DNA of 64,000 bases from Agrobacterium tumefaciens (GTDB taxonomy: Bacteria; Pseudomonadota; Alphaproteobacteria; Rhizobiales; Rhizobiaceae): assembly GCA_025560025.1 (NCBI GenBank), contig CP048487.1, positions 186,001 through 250,000 on the forward strand, read 5' to 3'. The position numbers and the translations under genes are program-made. The first letter of the stretch is position 1. Every line of letters begins with the position of its first letter. Below are positions 17,054 through 26,430 of this stretch, piece by piece. The notes beneath the pieces were generated by a model that did no database searches, was not told the DNA's origin, and saw only the letters and a program-made list of their open reading frames with translations.

Positions 17054-18352
17054 ATGACGGAGCATCGATATCCATCGTCGGCCAGCCGGCGGCGGGGCGG
17101 CCCGGCGCGATGGTGTGTCCTTTCCGCGTCCGCTCTCGCCCTGACCCTGACTGCGGCCGTCTGGTCGCCGACTGACGGGCGGGCGCAATCGAACCCGAAC
17201 AGTGTGATGCAGGATATGGCTTCGACCCGTACAAAAACCATCGTGGATGCCGCAAACGCCTTTCTGGAGACGCTCGACCCAGAGCGGCGGGAAAAGATAC
17301 TGCTTCCCTTCGATCCGGTTGCCAAACCCGTCGCCGCTGAATTCGCGCGGCAGCGAGGGCCTGGCGGCGCGGGCGGGCGTCCGCCCCGAGGCGAGCGCCC
17401 CGCCGATGCTGGCAGCCCCGAGGCGGGAGCCGGGAAAGGCGGGCGCCGGAGCGGTGGGTCTGGCGGCAGCAGAGCCATGCCCGGCTTCGTGGGTGAGCAA
17501 TATGGCGCGGCGGTCTGGTCCAACTACCCGGCCAGTGACGTGCCGCGGCCCGGTCTTCCGCTGGGCGAGATGACCGAAGACCAGCGCGCCGCCGCGCTGC
17601 ATCTTCTGGAAACGGTGCTCAGCCCCGAAGGCTACCGGAAGGTGCTGGAGATCATGGGCTCCGATCAGGTTCTGCACGAGGGCGGCACCAACTACGCCTC
17701 GGGCACCGATAACTACACGCTCGGCCTTTTCGGCACGCCCAGCGCGACCGATGCGTGGATGCTGTAATTCGGAGCACATCACCTCGGCCTGAACGTGGTC
17801 GTCAGGGGCGCGCAGGGCGTGGCTACGCCGACGCTGACCGGTGCGCAGCCCGCCGTCTATACCAATCCGGCGGGCGAAACGGTGCGGGTGCTGGCGGGTG
17901 AGAACGACAAGGCTTTCGCGCTGCTCGATGCATTGGACGAGGCGCAGCGCGGCAGGGCGATCCTCGACTATAGCGTCGGCGATCTGGTTTTAGGTCCCGG
18001 CCGCAGCGGCGAGACCATCGTGCCCGAGGGGCTGCGGGCTTCGCAGATGACGCAAGCGCAGCGGGCGCTGCTGCTCGACGTGATCTCGGAATGGGCCGGC
18101 ATCGTCAACGAGGACTATGCCGCGCCGCGCATGGCCGAGATCGAGGCCGGGCTGGACGAGACCTGGTTCGCATGGAGTGGCCCGACCACGCATGAGCCCG
18201 GACGGAACGGCTCGTCCTACTACCGCATCCAGGGGCCGAAGCTGATCATCGAATTCTCGCCGCAGGGCGTGGGCGGCGATCCGACCATGCATGTCCACAC
18301 GGTCTACCGCGATCCGACGAACGATTACGGCAAAGGGTTCACGGCGCCATGA
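17054..18352 (+). pseudogene. DUF3500 family secreted protein, in-frame stop
   Basis: A signal peptide (CVLSASALALTLTAAV, then a likely cleavage after GRAQ) leads a DUF3500-type protein with a Gly/Arg-rich low-complexity insert at residues about 100-140. At codon 238 a TAA (17765-17767) interrupts the frame; sequence continues without shift as FGAHHLGLNVVVRG, TLTGAQPAVY, WFAWSGPT and HTVYRDPTNDYG to 18352. The family normally reads LQFGGHHLA at that place, so a single CAA-to-TAA change explains it. The stop at 18350-18352 overlaps the next start (ATGA), showing the original operon structure. Confidence 0.8.
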
Positions 18353-18917
18353 GCGTGCGGGGGATCATGCTCGCCGCGGCCTTGCTCGGGCTGGCCGCCC
18401 CGGCCTCGGCACATCGGCTGGACGAATATCTGCAAGCCGCCACCATCGCCGTGGCTTCGGACCGGGTGGAACTGCACCTGCGCCTGACGCCCGGTGCGGA
18501 GGTGGCCGACATGTTCGTCGCCGGGATCGACCGAGACGGCGACGGAGTCCTATCGCGGGCCGAATGGGAGGATTATGCGACGGAAGTGCAGCGGAACCTG
18601 TCGCTGGAGGCCGACGGCACGGCACTGTCGTTGCGGCTGACCGGCGCCAGCTTTGCCGATGTCGATCAGGTGAAGCAGGGCGAAGCCGCGATCCTGCTGG
18701 ATTTCGCGGCGGACCTGCCCACCGCCAACGGTCCCCGCAGTCTCACGTTCGAGAGCCGGCACCGGAGCGATATCGCCGTTTATCTCGTCAATGCCCTTGC
18801 ACCGCGCGACCCGCCGTGAGCATCCTCGGCCAGCACCGCAGCCCTGACCAGTCCTCGTGGCGCCTGGATTTCTCAGTAAGGCGCGTGATCACATCTGCCG
18901 ATGAAACGCGACAGTGA
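18349..18917 (+). pseudogene. Secreted EF-hand protein of HupE N-terminal type, frameshifted
   Basis: The first frame encodes a signal peptide (MLAAALLGLAAPASA), then HRLDEYLQAATIAV and a canonical EF-hand loop DRDGDGVLSRAE (Asp61, Asp63, Asp65, Glu72). It ends prematurely at 18819 after LAPRDPP. In the adjacent frame the sequence continues as AVSILGQHRSPDQSSWRLDFSV, the kind of C-terminal strand this family has, to 18917. One base appears to be lost near 18810-18816. The corrected frame would overlap the next start codon (GTGA at 18914), again indicating a former operon. Confidence 0.65.
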
Positions 18918-20048
18918 CGGGCGAGAAGGAAACGGAACTGCAGACACGCCGTGACTTTGTAGTGATGGGGCTAATGGCGAGCGCGGCGGTGGCGCTCCGC
19001 CCGACTATATCATACGCCAATGCGGCATCGACCTCGTTTTCGGCGGGAGCCGGGCGAGCGGATGTCGTTCTCGCCGACAGCCTGTTTCCGCTCGATGGTT
19101 TCGCCGGAGAACACGATCCGTTGGCTGTCCGTGTTCTGCTGCTGGACGATACTGTGATCCGGGTGGCGATCGCCGTGGTGGACCTGACCTCGATCTCCGA
19201 GGCGGTGATCACGCGGTTCAACGCCATCCTGAGCGAGGTTGCGGGCGTCGACAGCGACAAAACCATCGTCAGCGCCAGCCACACCTTTTCCACGCCGCAT
19301 GTCTTCGCGCCGGGACAGGTGCCGGGCGGCAGCGACACGGCTTCCAACGATGCCGCCTTGCAGGCGTTCGAAATGGCAGTGCGGGCGGCCGCGGCGCAAG
19401 CAGCCTCGGCCTTGCAGCCGGCCAGGCTGGGGTTCGGACAGGGCACCGCCTATGTGAACGTCAATCGCGACGTGGAAACGCCAGATGGCTGGTGGCTCGG
19501 CGCCGACGATGCCGGCTTCGCCGATCACGCGCTCTTAGTCCTGCGCGTCGATGGCCTCGATGGTCGCCCGCTGGCGTTCCTAATGAGCTTCGCCGTGCAA
19601 TCCTCGATCATGGACGGATCGGAGCGCGCCGAAGGCAGCAGGCTGATCAGCGCCGATGCTCGACGTAAGGCGGGAAAGCGTGGAGGTCGCATCGCAGGTC
19701 TTCTCCCCGCGCAATGCCCCAAAGGGGCCGGTCAAGTCCTTCGACTATGCGCCGGGCGGCACGGTCGAGGTTCCGGTGGTGCTGATCCGACTTGGCGACA
19801 TGGTGCTGGCGGGTGTGCAGCCGGAGCTTTCCGCCAGCATAGGCGCGCGGATCAAAGCCGGTTCGCCGTTTGCGGGCACCGTGGTTGCAACGATGATCGA
19901 CGGTTCCGCCAAATATATGCCCGATGCGACAAGCTACGATCGTTTCACTTACGAGGCGCGCAGTTCGCCATTCGCCAAAGGTGCTGCAGAGGCCGCGGCC
20001 TCGGGGATCATCGAGCATATCAAACGGATGAAAGACGCCGGGAATTAA
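18914..20048 (+). pseudogene. Neutral ceramidase-like protein, internally deleted
   Basis: A Tat-type leader (TRRDFVVMGLMASAAVALRP) is followed by GAGRADVVLADSLFPLDGF, VRVLLLDDTVIRVAIAVVDLT and SASHTFSTPHVF, matching the N-terminal domain of neutral/alkaline ceramidase-like hydrolases. Around 19650 the sequence jumps from MDGSERAEGSRLISAD to LDVRRESVEVASQVF in another frame, skipping roughly 70-80 residues usually present there, and then runs to 20048. The gene therefore carries an internal deletion plus a frame change and cannot yield the normal enzyme. The lipid or other amide substrate is unknown. Confidence 0.65.
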
Positions 20049-20061
20049 GGAGAACACCGTC

Positions 20062-21414
20062 ATGCACTCCCGCAGGGATTTTCTGATCATGGGCGTAAGC
20101 GCCGGAACATTGCTGGCGGTGGGCGTGCCTGCTTTCGCCCATGACGGCTCCGGCCATGCGAAAGCCGCCACGGCGGTCACGCAGGTCTTCGGCGAGGGCG
20201 TCAAACTGACGGCCGTGGCGGTCGAATATGACGCTCCCGTCAAAGGCGGCGATTTGTCCGCCGACAGCTTCGCGGTCGAGGGGCGGACCGTCACGCAAGT
20301 CTTCGCCAGCACCACCGCCGATCCGGCGGGCAGGTCGGAAGAAGGCGCCTTCGTCATCGTCGCCCTGTCGCCCGAGGATGCGAATGCCGCGCTGGCCGAG
20401 AAGATCGGACAGCAGGGCGGCAACGGCGGTGGTCCCGGTGGCGACGGTGGCCGTGGCGGCCCTGGCAAGGCGGGGGACATCCCTACCTACGATACGATCT
20501 ATCCGCCCGCCAGCGCGGCGGTCCTGCAATCCGGCCCGGTGACGCTGGCCGATGGACATGTCGCAGCAGCCCGCGACAGTGCCATCGAGACGACGAAAGT
20601 GGCGAACCTGATCGTCGACGACTTCCGGCAACTCGAATTCAACGATCCCAAAACCGGCAAGCTGCTGCGCTACAATCTCTTCGTGCCGAAGGACTACGAT
20701 CCGAAGCAAAGCTATCCGCTGGTGCTGTTCATGCACGATGCCGGCGCCACCAGCGACGTGGCGCGCACGACCCTGTTCCAGGGCCTGGGCGCGGTCGTCT
20801 GGGCGAGCCCTGAGGATCAGGCGAAGCGCCCGGCCTTTGTGCTCGCGCCGCAATTCGCCGAGATCATCGCCGACGACGGTTCCAAAACATCGGACGCGCT
20901 CGACGCCACGATCAACCTGATCAAGGCGCTGGCTGGACAATACAGCATCGACATGAAGCGGCTCTACACGACGGGCCAGTCGGGCGGCTGCATGATGTCG
21001 ATCGCCATGAACATCAAATATCCCGATTTCTTCGCCGCCTCCTTCCTCGTCGCCGGGCAATGGGACCCCGAACTCGTTCGCCCCATGGCGGGCAACAAGC
21101 TGTGGATTCTGGTCTCTCAAGACGACGACAAGGCCTTCCCCGGCCAGAACGCCATCACCGCCGTGCTGGAGACCGAGGGCGCGAAGATCAGCCGCGCCAC
21201 CTGGGATGCGAGGTGGACGGCCGAACAGTACCGCGCCGCTTTCGACGCGATCGACGCCGAGGGCAGCCCGATCAACTATGTGACCTTCGCGCCGGGCACC
21301 GTCATTCCCGAAGGCGGCTCCACCGCCGGCGCCAGCGGCCACCGCAATACATGGCGCGTGGCCTATGCGATCGAGCCCATCCGTGAATGGATCTTCCGGC
21401 AATCGAAGGCTTGA
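20062..21414 (+). CDS. Tat-exported alpha/beta hydrolase (esterase/depolymerase-like)
   Basis: The 450-residue protein starts at 20062 with AAGGAG upstream. It has a twin-arginine leader (SRRDFLIMGVSAGTLLAVGVPAFA), a strand-rich N-terminal region, a Gly-rich linker (residues 117-137) and a carboxylesterase domain: YPLVLFMHDAG at about 218-228 and the nucleophile elbow GQSGG with Ser307. The late His is probably in TAGASGHRNTW. It resembles polyhydroxybutyrate-depolymerase/feruloyl-esterase-type hydrolases with an added N-terminal domain. It is the only intact gene in this four-gene group. The substrate is unknown. Confidence 0.8.
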   Translation: MHSRRDFLIMGVSAGTLLAVGVPAFAHDGSGHAKAATAVTQVFGEGVKLTAVAVEYDAPVKGGDLSADSFAVEGRTVTQVFASTTADPAGRSEEGAFVIVALSPEDANAALAEKIGQQGGNGGGPGGDGGRGGPGKAGDIPTYDTIYPPASAAVLQSGPVTLADGHVAAARDSAIETTKVANLIVDDFRQLEFNDPKTGKLLRYNLFVPKDYDPKQSYPLVLFMHDAGATSDVARTTLFQGLGAVVWASPEDQAKRPAFVLAPQFAEIIADDGSKTSDALDATINLIKALAGQYSIDMKRLYTTGQSGGCMMSIAMNIKYPDFFAASFLVAGQWDPELVRPMAGNKLWILVSQDDDKAFPGQNAITAVLETEGAKISRATWDARWTAEQYRAAFDAIDAEGSPINYVTFAPGTVIPEGGSTAGASGHRNTWRVAYAIEPIREWIFRQSKA

Positions 21415-21848
21415 ACCTCGGCGGCGTGCCGATGATGACCGCCGCTGCTACCGCCCTTCGGCCTTGAAGCGCAGACCAACCGTTAGGTGTTGGCCGGAGG
21501 CATTTCCCACCGTTTTTACCACTTGGGGGGAGCCTTAGCGCAGCTCAGAGGGCCACTCCACCTGTATCGAGGGAAACCTATCCTAACGCGCGGTTTTTAC
21601 CACAAAATTGGATAGAAATTCAATGGAAGTGAAGGTGGCCCAAGCCGTCAATGGTTGACAGATCCTCGTGCGACTCTAATTCAACACTGCCACGTTTAGA
21701 GTTTGGCTGAAGGCTTGCGCCCTGGCGGATCGGCGCAAGCCTTCTTTGCGTTTGCGTCACAGGGCAACCAGACACTCAAAAATCATATGTTATAGTTTGC
21801 GAACGGAGCCAGTAAAATCCACGGTTGTAGCTACCGGCGTAAGCGATT
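21415..21848. other. Intergenic region before the IS3 remnant
   Basis: No gene is supported. It contains the strong hairpin at 21709-21744. A short stretch TTTTTACCAC is repeated at about 21511 and 21594, which may be debris of earlier insertions. Confidence 0.5.
21709..21744 (+). terminator. Strong 13-bp terminator hairpin
   Basis: GAAGGCTTGCGCC and GGCGCAAGCCTTC pair perfectly around a 10-base loop and are followed by TTTG. It lies 300 bases past the esterase and may be the terminator of a gene now lost, or the distal terminator of the esterase transcript. Confidence 0.6.
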
Positions 21849-21898
21849 TGAACCGCCCCGGATTTACCGGAGACCCCAACTCGTGAGAAGTAGGGTCT

Positions 21899-22228
21899 AT
21901 GACAAGCAAGACGACGAACAAATTCTCCCCTGAAGTCCGCGCCCGTGCCGTGCGTATGGTGACGGAGCATGAAGCCGAACATCCCTCCCGCTGGGCAGCG
22001 GTATCATCGATAGCGTCCAAGATCGGTTGCTCGGCGCATACCCTCCATGAATGGGTGAAGAAGGCCGAGGTCGACAGCGGCAAGCGGGCTGGCCTGCCGA
22101 GCGACGTGGCCGAGAAGATGAAGGCACTGGAGCGGGAGAACCGGGAGCTTCGTCAGGCGAACGAGATTTTGCGCAAAGCCTCGGCATATTTTGCCCAGGC
22201 GGAGCTCGACCGCCCACTGAAGCGATGA
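21899..22228 (+). CDS. IS3 transposase OrfA
   Basis: The 109-residue protein has a helix-turn-helix ([20 protein letters not shown], then [18 protein letters not shown]) and a C-terminal leucine-zipper-like helix ([34 protein letters not shown]), the layout of IS3 OrfA DNA-binding subunits. In intact elements a -1 frameshift near its end fuses it to OrfB. It is complete here but its partner is truncated. Confidence 0.85.
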   Translation: MTSKTTNKFSPEVRARAVRMVTEHEAEHPSRWAAVSSIASKIGCSAHTLHEWVKKAEVDSGKRAGLPSDVAEKMKALERENRELRQANEILRKASAYFAQAELDRPLKR

Positions 22229-22700
22229 TTTCCTTCATCGACGAACACCGCACGGTGCTCGGGGTCGAGCCGATCTGCAGGCTGCTGCCGATTGCCCCGT
22301 CCACCTACTATGAGGTCGTTGCCAAGCGCACGGACGTGGACCGCCTGTCGGCCCGCGCCCGTCGCGACATGGCGATGAAGGTCGAGATACGCCGGGTGTT
22401 CAACGAGAACTTCCAGGTCTATGGCGTGCGGAAGGTCTGGCGACAGTTGCAGCGAGAGGGTCACGACATCGCCCGCTGCACCGTCGCTCGGCTCATGAGA
22501 ATGATGGGTCTTCAAGGCATCATTCGCGGCAAGCCCGTCAAAACCACCGTGTCGGACAAGGCCGCTCCATGCCCGCTCGACCGCGTGAACCGGCAGTTCC
22601 GTGCTCCCGCACCGAACATGCTGTGGCTCTCCGATTTCACCTATGTCGCGACCTGGCAGGGCTTCGTCTACGTGGCCTTCGTGATCGATGCTTTCGCCCG
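22225..22700 (+). pseudogene. IS3 transposase OrfB, 3' truncated
   Basis: Reading from [21 protein letters not shown] at 22225, the frame has the HTH_21-like region (VFNENFQVYGVRKVWRQLQREG) and the start of the rve integrase core: first Asp in LWLSDFTYVATWQG and second Asp in VAFVIDAFARR. After DAFARR the sequence switches to the LuxR-type gene, so the catalytic Glu and about 90 residues are lost. The transposase cannot be active. Confidence 0.8.
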
Positions 22701-25282
22701 GCGCCCCGCCCGGCTTCGGCAAGACCGCCTTGATGAAAGCGGCCTATGAGCGTCTTGTGGACGGCACCCTCACTTTGCCGGGCATGCGCGACACGGCAGT
22801 TTCCCATTGTTCCTGGTTCAACGCATCCGACCTTGCATCGCCCGAACGTTTCGTCGGTGAACTGCGTCAGTCGCTAGGTCTTGCCGTTATGGCGGACACA
22901 CAGAATGCCATGACGGACGCCATGGAAGCTGTGGCGCGGCGTGAGGGTCTGACCATTCTTTTCATCGACAATGTCAACGAAATCGATACCGGCAGCCGAT
23001 ACCGGTTTCTGGAACAACTCATCCTTTCCGCGCCCGATACGCTTCGCATCGCCTGCTCGTCCTGTTCTCCTGCGCAATTGCAGCTTTCCCGGCTGAAGGC
23101 TCGCGGAGTATTGACGGAGTTGGCGGCGAGGGAACTCGAATTCGGGCGATCCGACCTGCGGCGGCTGCTGGCCCGAGGCGCTATGTCGGCGCTTGTCGAT
23201 CCCCTGATGGAAATTACCCGTGGCTGGCCCGCGCTGGCGCAACTCGCCACCGGCATCGTGACCGGAGGCCCGACGGAAGAAGAACGCCGCCTGTTGCTCG
23301 CCGGGACCCATGCCGATCTGATGGACTACACGCGCGAAACCGTCATCAACCGGCTTTCTCCGGCGCTCCTGTCCACCCTGCGCCGATTGTCGCCTTTCTC
23401 GGAATTTCGTCTTGATCTCGCCTCCGACCTCGGTTTGCCCGGCTTGACGGAAGACGATCTGGTCATGCTGGAGGCCTTGCATCCCATTATAGAAAACGGG
23501 CCGAATGGCTGGCTCTCCCTGCACCCCGTGCTTCGCACCTGCCTCGAACGGGACACCGCCTTCGTTTCGGAAACGGAAAAGAAGGCGCTGCATCGCCAGG
23601 CCGCCATCTGGTTTGCAACCCGCGCTCATCTGGAACGCGCCGTTTCCCACGCCGCCCAGAGCGGCGATTTCCATATGGCGGAAGAAATCATCGGAAAAGC
23701 TGGCGGCGTCGATATTTTTCTGCGGGCCGGGCATCAGGTGCTGGAGCACCTCATCGATAATTTTCCGCCGGAAATCCTGCATGCATCGCCTGGCCTCATG
23801 GTCTGTTATGCCGTGGTGCTCTCCAAGCGCGGCAATGCGGCAGCCGGGCGCGAGCGGCTCGATATTCTGAAAGAAAACGGCAAATGGTCCGCTGCCGCAA
23901 TTGCCGCCGTCGACCGTAGCGTCCTCGACCATATCGACAGCCTGATCGATGTTTATGAAGACCGCCGCATGAGCGCTACCGAGGCGCAACGGCTGGAACG
24001 GGCCGCCGCCGCCCTGCCGCCGCATGCCACGTGGGAACTGGCGTGGCTCTTTAACCACCTCTGTATTATTTACACCCGGACCGGCGAGCTTGAGGAGGCG
24101 CGGCGCGCGGCGCTGAAAGCGCTCGGATATTATCGCGAGGAGAAAACGCCCTATGCCCAGGTCTTCATGCTCATCCATCTCGGCCTCGTCAGTACGCTGA
24201 CCGGTGAATTTTCCGCCGCCCTGCAATTCTGCCGGGAGGCGGAGGAACTGGTGGAACGGGTGCACTGGACAGACAGGAATCTGCTGGCCATCGTTCGCCT
24301 TGCAACAGCCGACGTGCTTTATCAGCAGGGTGAGGTGCTTCAAGTCGAGCAGACCCTGACCGAATGCGTGGAGCCGCTGATCCGGGGGGAAGGCTGGGTG
24401 GACCTGTTCATGCGGCTGTTCTGGCTTCTGGCCCGCAGTCGCCTGCAGGTGAGCGGCTTCGATGCCGCGGCTGCCGCAATCGACAAGGCGGAGGAAGTGG
24501 CAGTGGAGCGTAACCTGCCCCGCCTGAAGACCGCGGCTGCGATCATGCGTGTCGATCTGCTCGTCAGGGCCGGCATGATTGAATCTGCAACGCAAGCGGT
24601 GGAACGGGTAGAAACCCTGAAGCAGGCGGGCGGCCCCGACAACTGGACCTGGCGGGAAGTCTATGATTACGACGTCGCCGCCGCCCGGCTGGCGCTTGCA
24701 CAGGGACAGGCGCCGCAGGCGCTACAAATACTCGAAGCCCTGATCTTTTCGGCCAAGACCGCAGGCCGCGCTTATCACCGCATGTTGGCCGAAGTCATGG
24801 CGGTGCAGGCGTCCTGGAAGGCCGGCCGACAACATCAGTCCCTTGCCTATCTGCAATCAGCCATCGCCCTTGCCCGCGCTCACGAAGCGACGCAACTCTT
24901 TACGGATGAAGGGCATGATTTTGCCACCACGTTGCGCGCTATCGTGCGCCGTTTCGGGCTGAAGGTCTTTAGCCCCAACGCCGTGGAATTCATGAGCCGC
25001 ATTGTTGGACATGGCTTCGGTCGCAAGCCTCACATGATAGTTTCCGCACAACAGAAGCATGACGGCGTAGTACCAGCGTCCGGGTTGCTGAGCAGTCGCG
25101 AACTCACAGTCCTCAAGCTTCTTTCCGAAGGCCGCAGCAATAAGGAAATCGCCCGCGAGCTAGGGCTTTCGGAGGCCACGGTCAAGTTCCACCTGAAAAA
25201 TATTTATGCCAAGCTCGGCGTCAGCCGACGTGGCATGGCCGTTTCCGTCAGCAAGCACCTTAAGCTGACTGAGCCTGAATAA
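22688..25282 (+). pseudogene. LuxR-family MalT/LAL-type regulator, 5' truncated
   Basis: From about 22700 the frame begins inside the P-loop (APPGFGKTAL) of a large ATP-dependent regulator: NTPase region with FIDNVNEID, a long TPR-like helical central part (about residues 290-770) and a C-terminal LuxR helix-turn-helix (LLSSRELTVLKLLSEG, then NKEIARELGLSEATVKFHLKNIYAKLG). The normal N-terminus (about 40 residues) and promoter were removed when the IS3 remnant was joined. The ATG at 22688 lies in IS sequence and has no ribosome site, so the long open frame (864 codons) is probably not expressed normally. Confidence 0.75.
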
Positions 25283-25709
25283 CGTCTTTTATTCACCAGC
25301 GTCGGTAGCTGTGTTGGTTTCGAGTTGGCCAAAAGGATAAGCCGGAGCTAAGGTCCGAGGCTCCCACGCCATAAAATAAATGAAACCGGCGGCCGATGAG
25401 CAGATAGCTCAAGCATCTGAAAAAGAAGCACTTCGAGGCAGAAGGCTGACATACGTATCACTTGCGTCAATCGCGCTTTGGAAAGAACGGGCCGCCTTAG
25501 GATGGGGATTTTTCACGATTGGGATTGGAGCCGGCGACCCACACAGGCAGATTTCCGAACCGCATTTCGACGGCCGCCAGTGTGCCATCGATGTCATTGG
25601 TATTCTCTTCCTGCGCGCCAAAGGCGGCGGCGTGGGCCCCCGGAATATTCTCGCATGCCGCGCGAGCGTCCGTCTTGACGGTCGGTCGCCAACCTTGTTC
25701 ACTCGGCCA
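25283..25709. other. Region before the pRiA4b ORF-3 homologue
   Basis: The plus-strand frame of the next gene stays open back to 25380, but the residues encoded there (for example GWGFFTIGIGAGDPHRQ) look unlike the family and no ribosome site was found. I see no independent gene. A minus-strand frame is also open but unrecognised. Confidence 0.4.
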
Positions 25710-26333
25710 ATGTTCAAAGCTGCAAATGCTGTACAGATCAGAGTAACTATCGACGCAATCGAGCCGGGCATCTGGCGCCGTCTGGTTCTGCCGGTCCATT
25801 GGAACTTGGAGCATCTGCATCTCGGAATTCAGGCCGCATTCAACTGGTGGAACTATCATCTCTATGAGTTCCGCATAGGTGGTCTTCGGTACGGGGACGT
25901 TGAGATCCTCACGGAGGATGCGACCTACGACGATCCTCGGGTCTTTGATCAAAAGGAGGTTCGCTTGATGGACTTCGAGCAAGGTTTTGTCTTCGGCTAC
26001 CACTATGATTTTGGGGATGGCTGGCGGCACACCGTCATAGTCGAGGAGTTCTTGACTCTCGCTGCTACGCCAAAAAACGGGACCTGCCTCGCCGGCGAAA
26101 GAGCGAGACCACCCGAGGATGTTGGGGGAGTTTCTGGTTATGAGCGGTTCCGGGAGATCATCGCCGATCGGGACGATCCGGAATATGCCGAAACCATTCG
26201 TTGGTGCGGTGGCTACTTTGATCCGGAATGGTTCGACCGGTCGGTGGTGGACAAGGACGTCCGCAATGCTTTGCGGTCGAACGTCAAACGGCGCCTATAT
26301 CAGCCGAAGCCGAAATCTGTCCCAAAGAAATGA
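25710..26333 (+). CDS. Plasmid pRiA4b ORF-3 family protein
   Basis: The 207 residues from MFKAANAVQIRVTIDAIEPGIWRRLVLPVHW match the pRiA4b ORF-3 family (named from an Agrobacterium rhizogenes plasmid). Conserved features are ANWWNYHLYEFRIGG-type sequence, the Asp-rich region FGYHYDFGDGWRHTVIVEE and the Gly/Pro segment PPEDVGGVSGYERF. Function of the family is unknown; members are frequent on plasmids and near mobile elements. The start is uncertain because neither ATG 25710 nor the more upstream 25380 has a clear ribosome site; 25710 is chosen because similarity begins there. Confidence 0.75.
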   Translation: MFKAANAVQIRVTIDAIEPGIWRRLVLPVHWNLEHLHLGIQAAFNWWNYHLYEFRIGGLRYGDVEILTEDATYDDPRVFDQKEVRLMDFEQGFVFGYHYDFGDGWRHTVIVEEFLTLAATPKNGTCLAGERARPPEDVGGVSGYERFREIIADRDDPEYAETIRWCGGYFDPEWFDRSVVDKDVRNALRSNVKRRLYQPKPKSVPKK

Positions 26334-26430
26334 GTTAGCTGAGGTTGCAGGGTGAACGCCTTGATGGGTATCGAACCTGAGACTAACAAATCCCGTGGCA
26401 GCCGCTCTCAGCCGTTGTTTCTGTTTCCGC

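Larger units (their letters stand above)
21849..22700 (+). mobile_element. IS3-family element, 3' truncated
   Basis: The left end begins near 21849 with TGAACCGCCCCGGATTTACC, the style of terminal repeat common in this IS3 group. orfA and orfB follow in the normal order, but orfB stops within the catalytic core at about 22700 and no right end is present. The deletion joins it to a truncated LuxR gene. Confidence 0.75.

Noticed and set aside
17765..17767. Readthrough or recoding at the DUF3500 stop codon
   Set aside because: The codon is TAA, the least likely to be recoded, no stimulatory structure is evident and neighbouring genes are also broken, so decay is the simpler explanation.
20020..21402. 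Long open frame (460 codons) on the minus strand opposite the Tat esterase
   Set aside because: It is antisense to a gene with leader peptide, ribosome site and nucleophile motif; the frame is a by-product of high G+C codon bias and its translation shows no domain.
22874..24595. Open frame of 573 codons opposite the LuxR/MalT-type gene
   Set aside because: Antisense shadow; the plus strand has a clear P-loop and LuxR helix-turn-helix in one continuous frame.
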